A DNA stretch of 64,000 bases from Amycolatopsis acidicola. GTDB taxonomy: Bacteria; Actinomycetota; Actinomycetes; Mycobacteriales; Pseudonocardiaceae. How positions within the stretch are numbered: position 1 is the first letter of the stretch; the number at the start of each line of letters is the position of its first letter. Under the pieces are notes generated by a model that saw nothing but the letters and a program-made list of their open reading frames with translations, searched no databases and was not told the DNA's origin. Of this stretch, positions 33,045 through 41,665 are shown in pieces. Location: NCBI RefSeq assembly GCF_007713735.2, contig NZ_VMNW02000002.1, positions 62,001 through 126,000 of the forward strand. The letters are read 5' to 3'. The position numbers and the translations under genes are program-made.

Positions 33045-35804
33045 GTGAACGCGTTCCAGGTGCTGCTGCGGCCCGCCGAGCACCGGCCACCGTGGTGGGG
33101 CGCCTTGCTGACCACCGTCGCGGCCGTCGTGCTGGCCGCGGCCGGGGGCGTGCTGTACACGCTGTATGCGCCGGGGCTGGACATCATCGGGATCGAGCTG
33201 GGCACCGTGCGTCCGCTCCCGGCGGGCACGGACACGGCACTGGCGTGGGATTTCGTGCTCGTCGCCGGGTACGGTTCCGCGTTGCTGCTGGGTACGACGG
33301 CGGCGGTGTGGGTGGCGTGGCTGCCGCGGGCGGAGGAGTTCGCGCGGTTCGCTCGGATCTCCGCGCTGGTCGCGATCGTCGCCGACGTGCTGGAGAACGT
33401 GCTGCTGTTGAGCGGTGACGTGGTGCGCGACGCGGCCGTGGGCGCGGCCGCGGTCAAGTTCTGCGCGCTGTTGCCCGCGGCGCTCGTCGCGTTGTACGGC
33501 GTCTTGGAGACGTGGTGGCGGCTGCTGCGGGAATGCTGGTCCCGCAAGCGGGACGTCGCGATCGCCGCGGGTGACGGCGTGGCTGCCTCGCCGTTGGAGT
33601 CGCCGGACTTCCCCGTCAAGGCGGCCGACCGGTTGCACGCGGGCACCCGGTGGCGGCGTGGCTACCAGGTGCCGGACGCGGTGCCGGGCACCGAGGGTTT
33701 TTGCTTCTCCGGGGGCGGGATCCGGGCCGCGAGCGTCGCGCTCGGGGTGGCACAGGCCATGCGGACACAGCTGCGCAACGCCCGGTACCTGGTGTCGGTC
33801 TCCGGCGGCGGCTACACCTCGGGCGCGTTGCAGCAGGCACTGACCACCGAGCCGCCGGAACCCGGGCCCGGGAAGGTGCTGCGCGATCCGGCGTCGGTGT
33901 TCGCGCACGGCGGGGTCGAGGAGGACCACGTGCGCCGGCACGTGAGCTACCTGGCGGACTCCCCGGCCCAGACGCTCACCGCGTTCGCGATCCTCGGCCG
34001 GGGGCTGCTGCTGTCGCTGGCGGTGTTGTTCGGGCCGGCGATCGTGCTCGGCGCGGTGGTGGGCTGGCTGTACCAGCGGGTGCCGATCACGCCGGTGCCA
34101 CCGTCCATTCCGGACTTTCCGGCGATCCGGCCAGGCGCGCTGGGCGGGCTGGGTGCCGTGGTGGTGCTGGCGCTGCTGTTTTCCTTGGTGGGGCGCGGGA
34201 TCACGACGAAGACGTCGCGGCTGCCGTTGCTACTGCGGCGGTGGGCGAACCGCCTCACGGTGCTCGCGGTGATCGTCGGGGCCGTCGTCGTGGTGCTGCC
34301 CGTGCTCGCGTGGCTGGCGTGGCGGCTGCCGACCACCGACACGGGCGTGCGGGTGGGCAGTTCCGCCTGCGCGGTGCTGCTGACCTACGCCTCGACGATC
34401 GCGTCGATCGCGTGGCGCAGCCGCGCCACGCTCGGCAAGTCCGGTGTGGACGGTGTCACCGCCGCGGTGCCCGGCAGCCTGCTGCAGCGGATCCTGGTCA
34501 TCGTCTCGACCACCGTGCTGGCGCTGGCGTGGCTGCTGCTGTTCGTCGTGCTCATCGGCGACGGCGGCACGGCGACGGCGCTGTGGACGGCCCTCGGCGG
34601 CGCGGTGGTGGTGCTGATCGTGGGCGGGTTGTTCGACGAGACGTCGTTGAGCCTGCATCCGTTCTACCGCGAACGCCTCGCCTCCACCTTCGCGGTGCGG
34701 CGCGTCCAGCGGGAGGGCGGCGAGATCGCGGTGCCGTACCCGAGCACCGAACGCACAACCCTGTCCCGGTACGGCCGCCGCCCGCAGGGTTTTCCGGAGG
34801 TGATCTTCGCGGCGGCGGCGAACCTCACCGGCGAGGGGCGCACCCCGCCGGGGCTCAACTGCGTGTCGTACACGATGAGCGCCGACTGGGTGGGCGGGCC
34901 CGACGTGGGCTGGGTGCGCACGGGGCGGCTGGAGTCCGTGGTGCCCAAGCGGTTCCAGCGGGACCTCACGGTGCAGGGCGCGGTCGCGATCAGCGGCGCG
35001 GCGTTCGCGTCGGCGATGGGCCGGTCCGCGCGCTGGTTCCAGGTGCTGCTCGCGGTGTCCGGGGCCCGGCTGGGCGCGTGGCTGCCGAACCCGGGGTTCG
35101 TCCTGTCCGCGCCGCCGGAACGGGACGACACCTGCTGGGCATACCCGCGGATGCCCTCCGCGCGACGCCTTCCCTATCTGTGGCGTGAGGTGCTCGGGCT
35201 GCACGCCCACAGCGACAGGCTGCTGCACGTCACCGACGGCGGGCACTACGACAACCTCGGCCTGGTCGAGTTGCTGCGGCGGCGTTGCAAGGTCATCTAC
35301 AGCGTCGACGCCAGTGTCGACGAGCCGCCGACGGCCGTCACGCTCGCACAGGCGCTGGCCCTGGCACAGCAGGAGCTCGGGGTGCGGGTGGAGCTGGACG
35401 AACCGTGGCAGTCCGAGCCGGGCAGCGGGGAGGCGCTCGCGCCGGCGAACCCGTTGAGCGCGCTCAACCCGCGGCTGGTGGCCAGCCCGGTGATCACCGG
35501 CACGATCCACTACCCGCCCGAGAGCGGGCTGCCCGAAGGCAGCCGCACCGGGAAGCTGATCGTCGCGAAAGCCTTGCTGTGGCGGGATCTTCCGTATCCG
35601 GTGCTGTCCTACGCGGCCCACAATCCGGAGTTCCCGCACGACAGCACCGGTGACCAGTTCTTCGACGACGGCAAGTTCTCCGCCTACACCGAGCTCGGCC
35701 GCACCCTCGGCGCCGCCGTACTCGCCCGGCAGCCCAGTGAGGAGGAACCCGCGCCGCAGCAACAACAGCGCACGCTATTGGCTCGCGCGTTCCGGCCCCG
35801 GTGA
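33045..35804 (+). CDS. Large membrane patatin-like phospholipase
   Basis: A 919-aa protein. Four hydrophobic segments (residues 20-165) precede a patatin-like module: oxyanion loop FSGGGIRAASVALG (223-225 GGG), nucleophile elbow VSVSGGG with candidate Ser253, then an insertion of six or so hydrophobic helices (about 310-540), and the catalytic Asp731 in TDGGHYDNLGLVELL. The elbow is S-x-S-x-G rather than G-x-S-x-G. The Asp-Gly-Gly motif is intact. GTG start with GGGGAGGA ribosome-binding site; 41 upstream in-frame codons were not used. Probable membrane-bound lipid acyl hydrolase; target unknown. Confidence 0.78.
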   Translation: MNAFQVLLRPAEHRPPWWGALLTTVAAVVLAAAGGVLYTLYAPGLDIIGIELGTVRPLPAGTDTALAWDFVLVAGYGSALLLGTTAAVWVAWLPRAEEFARFARISALVAIVADVLENVLLLSGDVVRDAAVGAAAVKFCALLPAALVALYGVLETWWRLLRECWSRKRDVAIAAGDGVAASPLESPDFPVKAADRLHAGTRWRRGYQVPDAVPGTEGFCFSGGGIRAASVALGVAQAMRTQLRNARYLVSVSGGGYTSGALQQALTTEPPEPGPGKVLRDPASVFAHGGVEEDHVRRHVSYLADSPAQTLTAFAILGRGLLLSLAVLFGPAIVLGAVVGWLYQRVPITPVPPSIPDFPAIRPGALGGLGAVVVLALLFSLVGRGITTKTSRLPLLLRRWANRLTVLAVIVGAVVVVLPVLAWLAWRLPTTDTGVRVGSSACAVLLTYASTIASIAWRSRATLGKSGVDGVTAAVPGSLLQRILVIVSTTVLALAWLLLFVVLIGDGGTATALWTALGGAVVVLIVGGLFDETSLSLHPFYRERLASTFAVRRVQREGGEIAVPYPSTERTTLSRYGRRPQGFPEVIFAAAANLTGEGRTPPGLNCVSYTMSADWVGGPDVGWVRTGRLESVVPKRFQRDLTVQGAVAISGAAFASAMGRSARWFQVLLAVSGARLGAWLPNPGFVLSAPPERDDTCWAYPRMPSARRLPYLWREVLGLHAHSDRLLHVTDGGHYDNLGLVELLRRRCKVIYSVDASVDEPPTAVTLAQALALAQQELGVRVELDEPWQSEPGSGEALAPANPLSALNPRLVASPVITGTIHYPPESGLPEGSRTGKLIVAKALLWRDLPYPVLSYAAHNPEFPHDSTGDQFFDDGKFSAYTELGRTLGAAVLARQPSEEEPAPQQQQRTLLARAFRPR

Positions 35805-35831
35805 CGCCGCCGCGGGTCTCGGCGGCGTCAC
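35801..35831 (+). terminator. Terminator hairpin after the patatin-like gene
   Basis: gtgacgccgccg (35801-35812) pairs perfectly with 35820-35831 around a 7-nt loop; the gene's TGA lies within the stem. No U-tract, as is usual in high-GC actinobacteria. Confidence 0.7.
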
Positions 35832-35886
35832 CGGCGCTCGGCGAGACCCGCCCCGTTTCCGGTGAAGCGGGCCGTGCCGCGCGAGT

Positions 35887-36759
35887 TCAGGCTTCGGCGA
35901 ACACGATCTGCTCGGGCTCCACGGTCAGCCGCACGTTCTGCCGTTTGACCTCCACCAGGGTCGCCAGCTCGGTGGCGTGCCCGGCGGGGACGGTGAACAG
36001 GCGGTCGTCGCGGGTGTCGAGGTAGTCGGCGAACCCGGCCAGCGACACCCCGCCGCTCTCGTCGAGCCCGAGGTAGTCCACGAGCCTGCGGAACAACTTC
36101 GGCAGGATCACCAGCTCGTCGCGCAGCTGCGTGCGGGACTTCAGCCGGAACCCGGTACCGGTCACGTCATCCGCCCACACGCCCTTGCCCGCCTCGCGAG
36201 CCGCCACCGCCGCCTCGGACATCGCCTGCCGAAGATCCAGATACAGCTTGGAATAGAACGTCGGGTACACGAGCCCGTCGGCCAGCAGCGTGTAGTTCGC
36301 CGACGCGCGCAGGCCCTTCGCGTCGAGGTTCACTTCCGAACCGTCGGCGGCCCGCCCGGAACGCTGGCCCGGGAACGCGATCGCGACGGCGCGCCCGTAC
36401 TTGTCGGCGAACCGGGTCATGATGTGCCCGGGCACCCGGTCCGGGGTGGACGCGGTGACCGTGCCGTCCTCGTCGCGGGTGACCTTCTTGAACCCCAGGT
36501 GCGACAGCAACCCCGCCGCCGCGGCCTGGCCGAGATCGGCGGGCTGGCGCCACTGGCCGCCGTGATTCTGGGCCTGGTAATGGGTTTCCAGCGCGTCGAT
36601 ACCGTCGAGGCGCAGCTGCGCGCCGCCCTTGGAGTTGAGCCGGGCACGGATGCGCGCGGCGGCGAAGGCGCCGGGGTTGTCGGGATAGAAGCGGACGGAG
36701 TCGCCATCCGGCGAGGCGCCCACGATGCGGTAAGTGCCTTTGATCAAGGTCAGGGTCAT
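35887..36759 (-). CDS. Staphylococcal-nuclease-like (SNase) protein
   Basis: A 290-aa protein with SNase-like blocks: GDSVRFYP near residue 20, RLDGIDALETHY near 50 (the Arg/Asp/Glu calcium-catalytic region), DKYGRAVAIAF near 122 and ANYTLLADGLVYPTFY near 155, ending AAVAAREAGKGVWAD near 195. A C-terminal extension of about 90 residues is specific to this group. No signal peptide, so it is probably intracellular. The ATG has a GGGGGTGAGG ribosome-binding site; upstream in-frame codons lack coding character. Divergent from the CYTH-CHAD gene. Confidence 0.75.
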   Translation of the reverse strand: MTLTLIKGTYRIVGASPDGDSVRFYPDNPGAFAAARIRARLNSKGGAQLRLDGIDALETHYQAQNHGGQWRQPADLGQAAAAGLLSHLGFKKVTRDEDGTVTASTPDRVPGHIMTRFADKYGRAVAIAFPGQRSGRAADGSEVNLDAKGLRASANYTLLADGLVYPTFYSKLYLDLRQAMSEAAVAAREAGKGVWADDVTGTGFRLKSRTQLRDELVILPKLFRRLVDYLGLDESGGVSLAGFADYLDTRDDRLFTVPAGHATELATLVEVKRQNVRLTVEPEQIVFAEA

Positions 36760-36913
36760 GACCTCACCCCCATGCGGGAACGGGTAGGGCACCCCGGAAG
36801 TCGCGGCGGCACGCGCCGCGTTACTCCGGCCCCGGCCTGCGAGGACGGCGGTCGGCCCCATCCGGATCTCTATACTGGTCCGGACTCCGGCCCCGAGCAG
36901 AAGGACAGCGACC

Positions 36914-38440
36914 GTGCCCATCGAGCTGACTTTGCACTGGCAGGGCCGGCCCACGCGATGCGGACGGGCCGCGATCCTCGACAGGCTCACCCCGCTGACG
37001 CCCCGCTACGAGCTCGCGCCCGGCGGCCGCCACACCCGCACGGCGACGTACCTGGACACAGTGGACTGGCGGCTGCGCCGGCGCGGCCTGGTCCTGCGGC
37101 ACGTGGCCGGTTCGCTGGTGCTGGACGGGGAAGGCGGGCCGTGGCGGACGGAACTGCCGAAGGAGCCGTCCTGGCCGGTGCTCGCCGATGGGCTCGCGCC
37201 CGGTGAGGTCCGGGACGAGGTCTCGCGCGCGATGTGGGTGCGGGCGATCGCGCCGAAGCTGCGCGCCCGGACGCTCTCGCGCGAGGTCACGGTGCGCGAC
37301 GCCGAGGGCAGGACCGTAGCCGAGGTCGTGTGGGCCGAGTCCGCGGGCGTCGAGCCGGTCGAAACGGAACCGCTGACCCACGTGACCGTGCGCTCCCCGC
37401 GGAAACGGGATGGGGAGCGGGTCGCCCAGATCCTGCTCACCGGCGCCGAGTTCCTTCCCGGCGAGGCCCGCGTGTACGACGAACTGCTCACCGCCTCCGG
37501 CCTGCCCGAGGAACGCCTCAAACCCGAGATCGCCGCAGACACCCCCGCCGACGCCGCGATCGCGCGAGCCCTGCTGGGCTTCGCCGACACGATCGACGCG
37601 AACGTCGAAGGCACCATCGACGACATCGACACCGAGTTCCTCCACGAACTCCGCGTCGCCGTGCGCCGCACCCGGTCGCTACTCAAGATCGCGGGCGATG
37701 TCTTGCCCGAGCCGGCGCCGAAGGGCTTCAAATGGGTCGGCGCGCTCACCACCCCCACCCGCGACCTCGATGTGTATCTGCTGAGCCTGCCCGGGTTCGC
37801 GCGCGACATCACCGTCGGCGGGCCCGCCGACCTCGAACCGTTCCAGGCACACCTGGTGTGGGAACGCGCCCGCGAGCGGCGGAAGCTCGTGGCGGGCCTG
37901 CGGTCGAAGAAGTTCCGCAAACTGCTGGACCGCTGGCGCGCGAGCCTGCGAGAAGTGGCCGAAGCGGGCGAATCCCCCGTGACGGCCGCGGAACTGGCCA
38001 CGGACAGGCTGCACCACGTGGCCGCGGACGTGCTCGCCCAGGCGGCGGCGATCACGCCGGACTCCCCCGCCGAACACGTGCACACCCTCCGCAAGCGCTG
38101 CAAGGAACTCCGCTACGCACTGGAAGTGTTCCGCCCACTGTGCGAGCCGGAGCCCTACAAGAAGGTGCTCAAGAACCTCAAACGGCTTCAGGACGTGCTC
38201 GGCGCCTTCCAGGACGGCGAGGTGCAGAGCGAGCACCTGCGCCTGTACGCGGAACGCATGCTGCACCGGGAAGATCCGCCCGCGGCGACGCTGCTCGCGA
38301 TGGGTGAGCTGCTCTCGCGCTTCATCCGCCAGCAGCACGAAGCCCGCCACGCGCTCGGCGAAGCACTGGAGAAGTTCCTCGGGGACAAAACCCGGGACCA
38401 GCTCGACGCGCTGCTACCCGCGGCTTCGTGCATTTCGTAG
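36914..38440 (+). CDS. CYTH-CHAD domain protein
   Basis: A 508-aa protein: an N-terminal CYTH triphosphate-tunnel domain (residues 1-195; here the usual ExExK start is reduced to PIELTLHWQG, and basic/acidic tunnel residues follow) and a C-terminal CHAD domain (about 215-500) with HELRVAVRRTRSLLKIA and HTLRKRCKELRYALEVF, the histidine-rich polyphosphate-binding helices. Such proteins bind or hydrolyse inorganic polyphosphate or triphosphate. GTG start with AAGGA ribosome-binding site. Confidence 0.88.
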   Translation: MPIELTLHWQGRPTRCGRAAILDRLTPLTPRYELAPGGRHTRTATYLDTVDWRLRRRGLVLRHVAGSLVLDGEGGPWRTELPKEPSWPVLADGLAPGEVRDEVSRAMWVRAIAPKLRARTLSREVTVRDAEGRTVAEVVWAESAGVEPVETEPLTHVTVRSPRKRDGERVAQILLTGAEFLPGEARVYDELLTASGLPEERLKPEIAADTPADAAIARALLGFADTIDANVEGTIDDIDTEFLHELRVAVRRTRSLLKIAGDVLPEPAPKGFKWVGALTTPTRDLDVYLLSLPGFARDITVGGPADLEPFQAHLVWERARERRKLVAGLRSKKFRKLLDRWRASLREVAEAGESPVTAAELATDRLHHVAADVLAQAAAITPDSPAEHVHTLRKRCKELRYALEVFRPLCEPEPYKKVLKNLKRLQDVLGAFQDGEVQSEHLRLYAERMLHREDPPAATLLAMGELLSRFIRQQHEARHALGEALEKFLGDKTRDQLDALLPAASCIS

Positions 38441-38600
38441 TGCCCCGGCGGTCGCGGAATCACTGGCACGCCAACGCGCTCTACACCTACCTCACAGGAA
38501 AGATCAGTACCATCCACGGGGTCGGGCACGTGGAAACCGCACCGGTGATCAGGACACTCAAACGCGCGGCCACCCCCGCGCGAACCGGAGAGGGAGCCAG

Positions 38601-39191
38601 ATGAGCCAGACACGCCGAGCCCTGCACGGCGTCGCCGAACTCGTGCTCGCCGGACCCCAGTACCGGGCCGCGGGCACGCTCCGCCTGCGCGTCACGCCCG
38701 GCGGCTTCGGCACCACCCGCGACCCGCGGCTGATGGTGGTCGTCGACCAGCTCGTCGCCGGCGAACGCCGCGTTCCCCTCGACGGAACGACGTGCGCGCA
38801 CCTGCACCCCGACGCGGGCGCCCCCGCCGGCCTCTACGACGACGGCTCCGGCCTCACCCCCGACGAAAAACTGTCCGTCGATCCCGCCGAAGCGCGCGCG
38901 ATCATGGCAGCCTTCTCCGACGGCGACACCGCGCTCCGGCTGTTCTCCCCCGACACCGAACCGGTGCTGTGGCCCGAGCACTTCGACCTCGCCAGCACCG
39001 TCGGCGAAGTCAACTACGGAGTCTCCCCCGGCGACGGATACCTGCCCGAGCCCTACGCCTACGTCGGCCCGCACCAGCCGCGCCAGGGCGAATTCTGGAA
39101 CGCCCCCTTCGGCGCGGCCGCCCCGCTGAGCGAACTCGATGGCGTGGAAGCGATCCTGCGGTTCTTCCGGCGCGGCCGCGACGAGAGCTGA
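38601..39191 (+). CDS. Hypothetical protein, actinobacterial-type
   Basis: A 196-aa protein I do not recognise. It starts MSQTRRALHGVAELVLAGPQ, has no membrane segment or signal peptide, and is acidic in its middle (DPAEARAIMAAFSDGDTALR). Aromatic-rich C-terminal motifs (YLPEPYAYVGPHQPRQGEFWNAPFG) and a GRWGxx-free basic tail suggest a folded globular domain. ATG with GGAGAGGGA ribosome-binding site, 160 bp after the CHAD gene; the gap shows nothing specific. Ends 4 bp from the convergent methyltransferase. Confidence 0.6.
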   Translation: MSQTRRALHGVAELVLAGPQYRAAGTLRLRVTPGGFGTTRDPRLMVVVDQLVAGERRVPLDGTTCAHLHPDAGAPAGLYDDGSGLTPDEKLSVDPAEARAIMAAFSDGDTALRLFSPDTEPVLWPEHFDLASTVGEVNYGVSPGDGYLPEPYAYVGPHQPRQGEFWNAPFGAAAPLSELDGVEAILRFFRRGRDES

Positions 39192-39195
39192 ACGC

Positions 39196-39834
39196 TCAGG
39201 GTTTGTGCGCGAGGATGTACGCCTGCGGCGTCGGCTCCCAGCGCTCGGGCTCACGCCGCACCCGCGAGCTCACCACGAAACCGTGCTGCTGCACCAGTTC
39301 CGCGATCAGCTCCGGGCGCAACCGGTACGCGTTCAGGGAAATGTCGTGCCCGTAGGCGTTTTCCAGGTGCCGGATCTCGTCCCCGGCCTGAAACCCCAGC
39401 ACGAGCTGCCCCTCCGGCGCGAGCACGCGAGCGAACTCGGCGAACACCTCGCCCAGGCGCTCCAATGGCGTGTGGATGATCGAATACCACGCCACGATCC
39501 CGCCCAGCTGCCCGTCCGGCAGATCCAGCGCCGTCAGCGACCCCACCTCGAAGCGCAGCCCCGGATGCGTCCGCCGCGCCACCGCCACCATCTCCGGTGA
39601 CAGATCCACGCCGAACACGTCCAGCCCGAGGGAGGCGAGGTATCCCGTCAGCCGCCCGGGACCACAGCCGAGATCACCGACCGGGCCACGATCCCTTGCC
39701 AGCTCGGCAAAAGCACCCAGAATCGCGCGATCGACCGGGGTGGCGTCCAGTTCGTCCTTGAGGAGCTCGGCGTAGTCCGCGGCCACGATGTCGTAGGCGG
39801 TGCGGATCTCGGTCAGATAGGAGGGTTCGGTCAC
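39196..39834 (-). CDS. SAM-dependent methyltransferase (class I)
   Basis: A 212-aa methyltransferase. SAM-binding motif I is GDLGCGPGRLTGYLASLG (about residues 50-67), followed by the acidic VDLSPEMV, and motif III-like APEGQLVLGFQ near 135. The substrate is unknown. The GTG start at VTEPSYL was chosen because TAGGGT lies seven bases upstream, giving a leaderless transcript; longer in-frame starts lack coding character. Lies between the unknown protein and the riboflavin-like fusion gene. Confidence 0.82.
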   Translation of the reverse strand: MTEPSYLTEIRTAYDIVAADYAELLKDELDATPVDRAILGAFAELARDRGPVGDLGCGPGRLTGYLASLGLDVFGVDLSPEMVAVARRTHPGLRFEVGSLTALDLPDGQLGGIVAWYSIIHTPLERLGEVFAEFARVLAPEGQLVLGFQAGDEIRHLENAYGHDISLNAYRLRPELIAELVQQHGFVVSSRVRREPERWEPTPQAYILAHKP

Positions 39835-39841
39835 GCCGCCG

Positions 39842-39847
39842 ACCCTA
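39842..39847 (-). promoter_or_regulatory. -10 element (TAGGGT on the minus strand) for the methyltransferase
   Basis: TAGGGT on the minus strand is separated by seven bases from the GTG at 39834 with no ribosome-binding site, as expected for a leaderless gene. Confidence 0.5.
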
Positions 39848-39887
39848 TCCCGCGGAAGCCCGGACCGGTTTCGTGGCACGGGATCCC

Positions 39888-40964
39888 TTACGCCGTCACA
39901 GCCAACGGCATCCCCCACCGCAACGCCGCGATCTCCGCGTCGGCCGGGCTCGCCATCGTGCCGTCGGGATTCATCACCTCACAACACACCCCGACCGGCG
40001 CGAGCCCCGCCCCCACACACAACGCCACCGTCGCCTCGGTATGCCCCTGCCGCTCGCCGAGGAGCCCCGGCTTCGCCCGCAACGGTGAAACATGGCCGGG
40101 GCGCAGGAAATCCGCCGGCACGACACCCGGATCCGCCAGCTTCCGCACCGTCGCCGCGCGCTCGGCCGCCGACACACCCGTGCCGGTGCCCTCCGCGAGG
40201 TCCACGGGCACACAGAACGCCGTGCCATGCCTGTCTCCGCCACCCGGGATCAACTCGATCCCGGTGCGCTCCAGCACTTCCGGCGCACAGGGCACCGCGG
40301 GAAACCCGCACACCTGCGTCAACAGGAACCGGTACGCCGCGGGCTTGAGCCGCGTCCCCGCGAAGATCACGTCCGCCTCCGCCTCGGTCTCCGCGTCCCA
40401 CACCAGCACCCGACCGCCGGCGCTCAGCTGCCGCACCACTTTGTCCACCCCGGTCCGACCACCGATATGCCCGGCCCACGGCAACCCCGTGACCACCGCA
40501 TCGACGTCGCGCGCCGCAGCCGGCCCACGCCGTGCGACCAAGCGGGCCACCAGATCCGCTTCCAGATTCACCCGGTCACCCGCCCCGAGCGCGCCCAGCG
40601 TGGTGTCCGCCGCCGTCGAAGGCAGCAGCACCACGGAAAACCTGTCCCGCAACACCTCCGCGACGGTCACGCTCACCCCGTCCACCGCGATCGGCGCCTT
40701 CCCCGCCAGCTGCGCGAGCACGCGCCCCGGCGGGCGGATCCACAACTGGCGGCCGACGCCCTCATCGTCCACCCGCAGCACCTTGCCGACCGCGTCGACA
40801 CTCCCCTGCACGAGATGGCCATCGAGCGGATCCCCCAGGCACAAGGGCGGTTCGAGGTTCACCGCCACACCCGGTTCCATCGCATCGAACGTCGACCGCC
40901 GCCGCGTCTCCGTGCTGACGGCCACCTCGAACGAACCACCCCCGTCGGCCGCCCCCTCGATCAC
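39888..40964 (-). CDS. Truncated riboflavin synthase-like domain fused to divergent DHBP synthase (RibB-like)
   Basis: A 358-aa fusion. Residues 1-48 correspond to the second half of lumazine-binding repeat 1; 49-143 to a whole repeat 2 (GHLVQGSVD, IAVDGVSVTV, NLE). The first half of repeat 1 is absent. Residues about 150-358 are RibB-like: the acidic DRENEGD loop is TEAEAD-like (E194, E196, D198 kept; the Arg is Thr193), and RPGHVSPLRA and GHTEA keep the His and Glu. RibB makes 3,4-dihydroxy-2-butanone 4-phosphate from ribulose 5-phosphate. Here activity may be altered. GTG start overlaps the phosphatase frame by GTGA. Confidence 0.72.
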   Translation of the reverse strand: MIEGAADGGGSFEVAVSTETRRRSTFDAMEPGVAVNLEPPLCLGDPLDGHLVQGSVDAVGKVLRVDDEGVGRQLWIRPPGRVLAQLAGKAPIAVDGVSVTVAEVLRDRFSVVLLPSTAADTTLGALGAGDRVNLEADLVARLVARRGPAAARDVDAVVTGLPWAGHIGGRTGVDKVVRQLSAGGRVLVWDAETEAEADVIFAGTRLKPAAYRFLLTQVCGFPAVPCAPEVLERTGIELIPGGGDRHGTAFCVPVDLAEGTGTGVSAAERAATVRKLADPGVVPADFLRPGHVSPLRAKPGLLGERQGHTEATVALCVGAGLAPVGVCCEVMNPDGTMASPADAEIAALRWGMPLAVTA

Positions 40965-41663
40965 ACAGACGCGTGCCGCGAAACAGGGCGCAGCCTTGCG
41001 CGCACCGCGGTCAGCTGCGCCTCGCTGACCCCGCCACCCCGGAGGTAGGCCAACGCATCGAAGCCCTCAAGCGCGGCAACGACGGCCTCCTGCGCCGTTA
41101 CACCGTGGCGCCAGAAAAGCGGCGATCTTGCCCGTCTGGTCACCCACGCCGAGCTCGGCCCAGACCGGCTCCAGGCGCTCGGTGCTGAGCGCGTAGTCGG
41201 CCGCGATCGCCTCGGCGCGAACGCCCACCAGCGCCAGCAGCACCATCACCACGAGCCCGGTCCGATCACGCCCACCTTCACAATGCACGAGCACGCCACC
41301 CGCAGGCGCGTCGGCGACCGCCGCGATCACCCGGCCCACGCGCGACGGGAACGTCTCCAGGAAAGCGCCGTAGTACAACGGCGTGCAGTCGAGCCCGCCA
41401 CCCCAGCGCCGCCAGAACTCCGTGTCCCCGGGATCATCCAGCGGCACAGGCACCACCGGCCGCCCCGCGTCACCACACTCGTGCCGGAGGTCGATGACGG
41501 TCCGGATTCCAGCCGCCGCCAAGGCCGACCACCCCTCCGCAGTCAACCGATCCGGCGCGTCCCCGCGCACGATCGCGCCCCAGGCTGTCGAGCCGCCATC
41601 ATGTGTGGGGAGCCCGCCGAGGTCGCGCACGTTGAAGCACCCCGGCCAGTCCAGGTGCCGCAC
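40961..41663 (-). pseudogene. Tyrosine phosphatase-like gene with a frameshift
   Basis: The 5' frame encodes a Tyr_phosphatase_3-type enzyme: CFNVRDLGGLPTHDG near the start, RGDAPDRLT, VIDLRHE and the catalytic VHCEGGRDRTG. It then runs out of homology at KIAAFLAPRCNG. The other frame resumes with RHGVTAQEAVVAALEGFDALAY and continues to a TGA at 40961 that overlaps the next GTG. Around 41107-41116 an insertion of one base or deletion of two would explain the break. GTG at 41663, just after the SARP stop, is the chosen start. Sequencing error, real mutation, or programmed shift cannot be told apart here. Confidence 0.7.
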
Positions 41664-41665
41664 AG

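Noticed and set aside
41533..41548. CAGTCAAC half-site resembling the TetR operator
   Set aside because: Single half-site inside the phosphatase coding region without the second arm.
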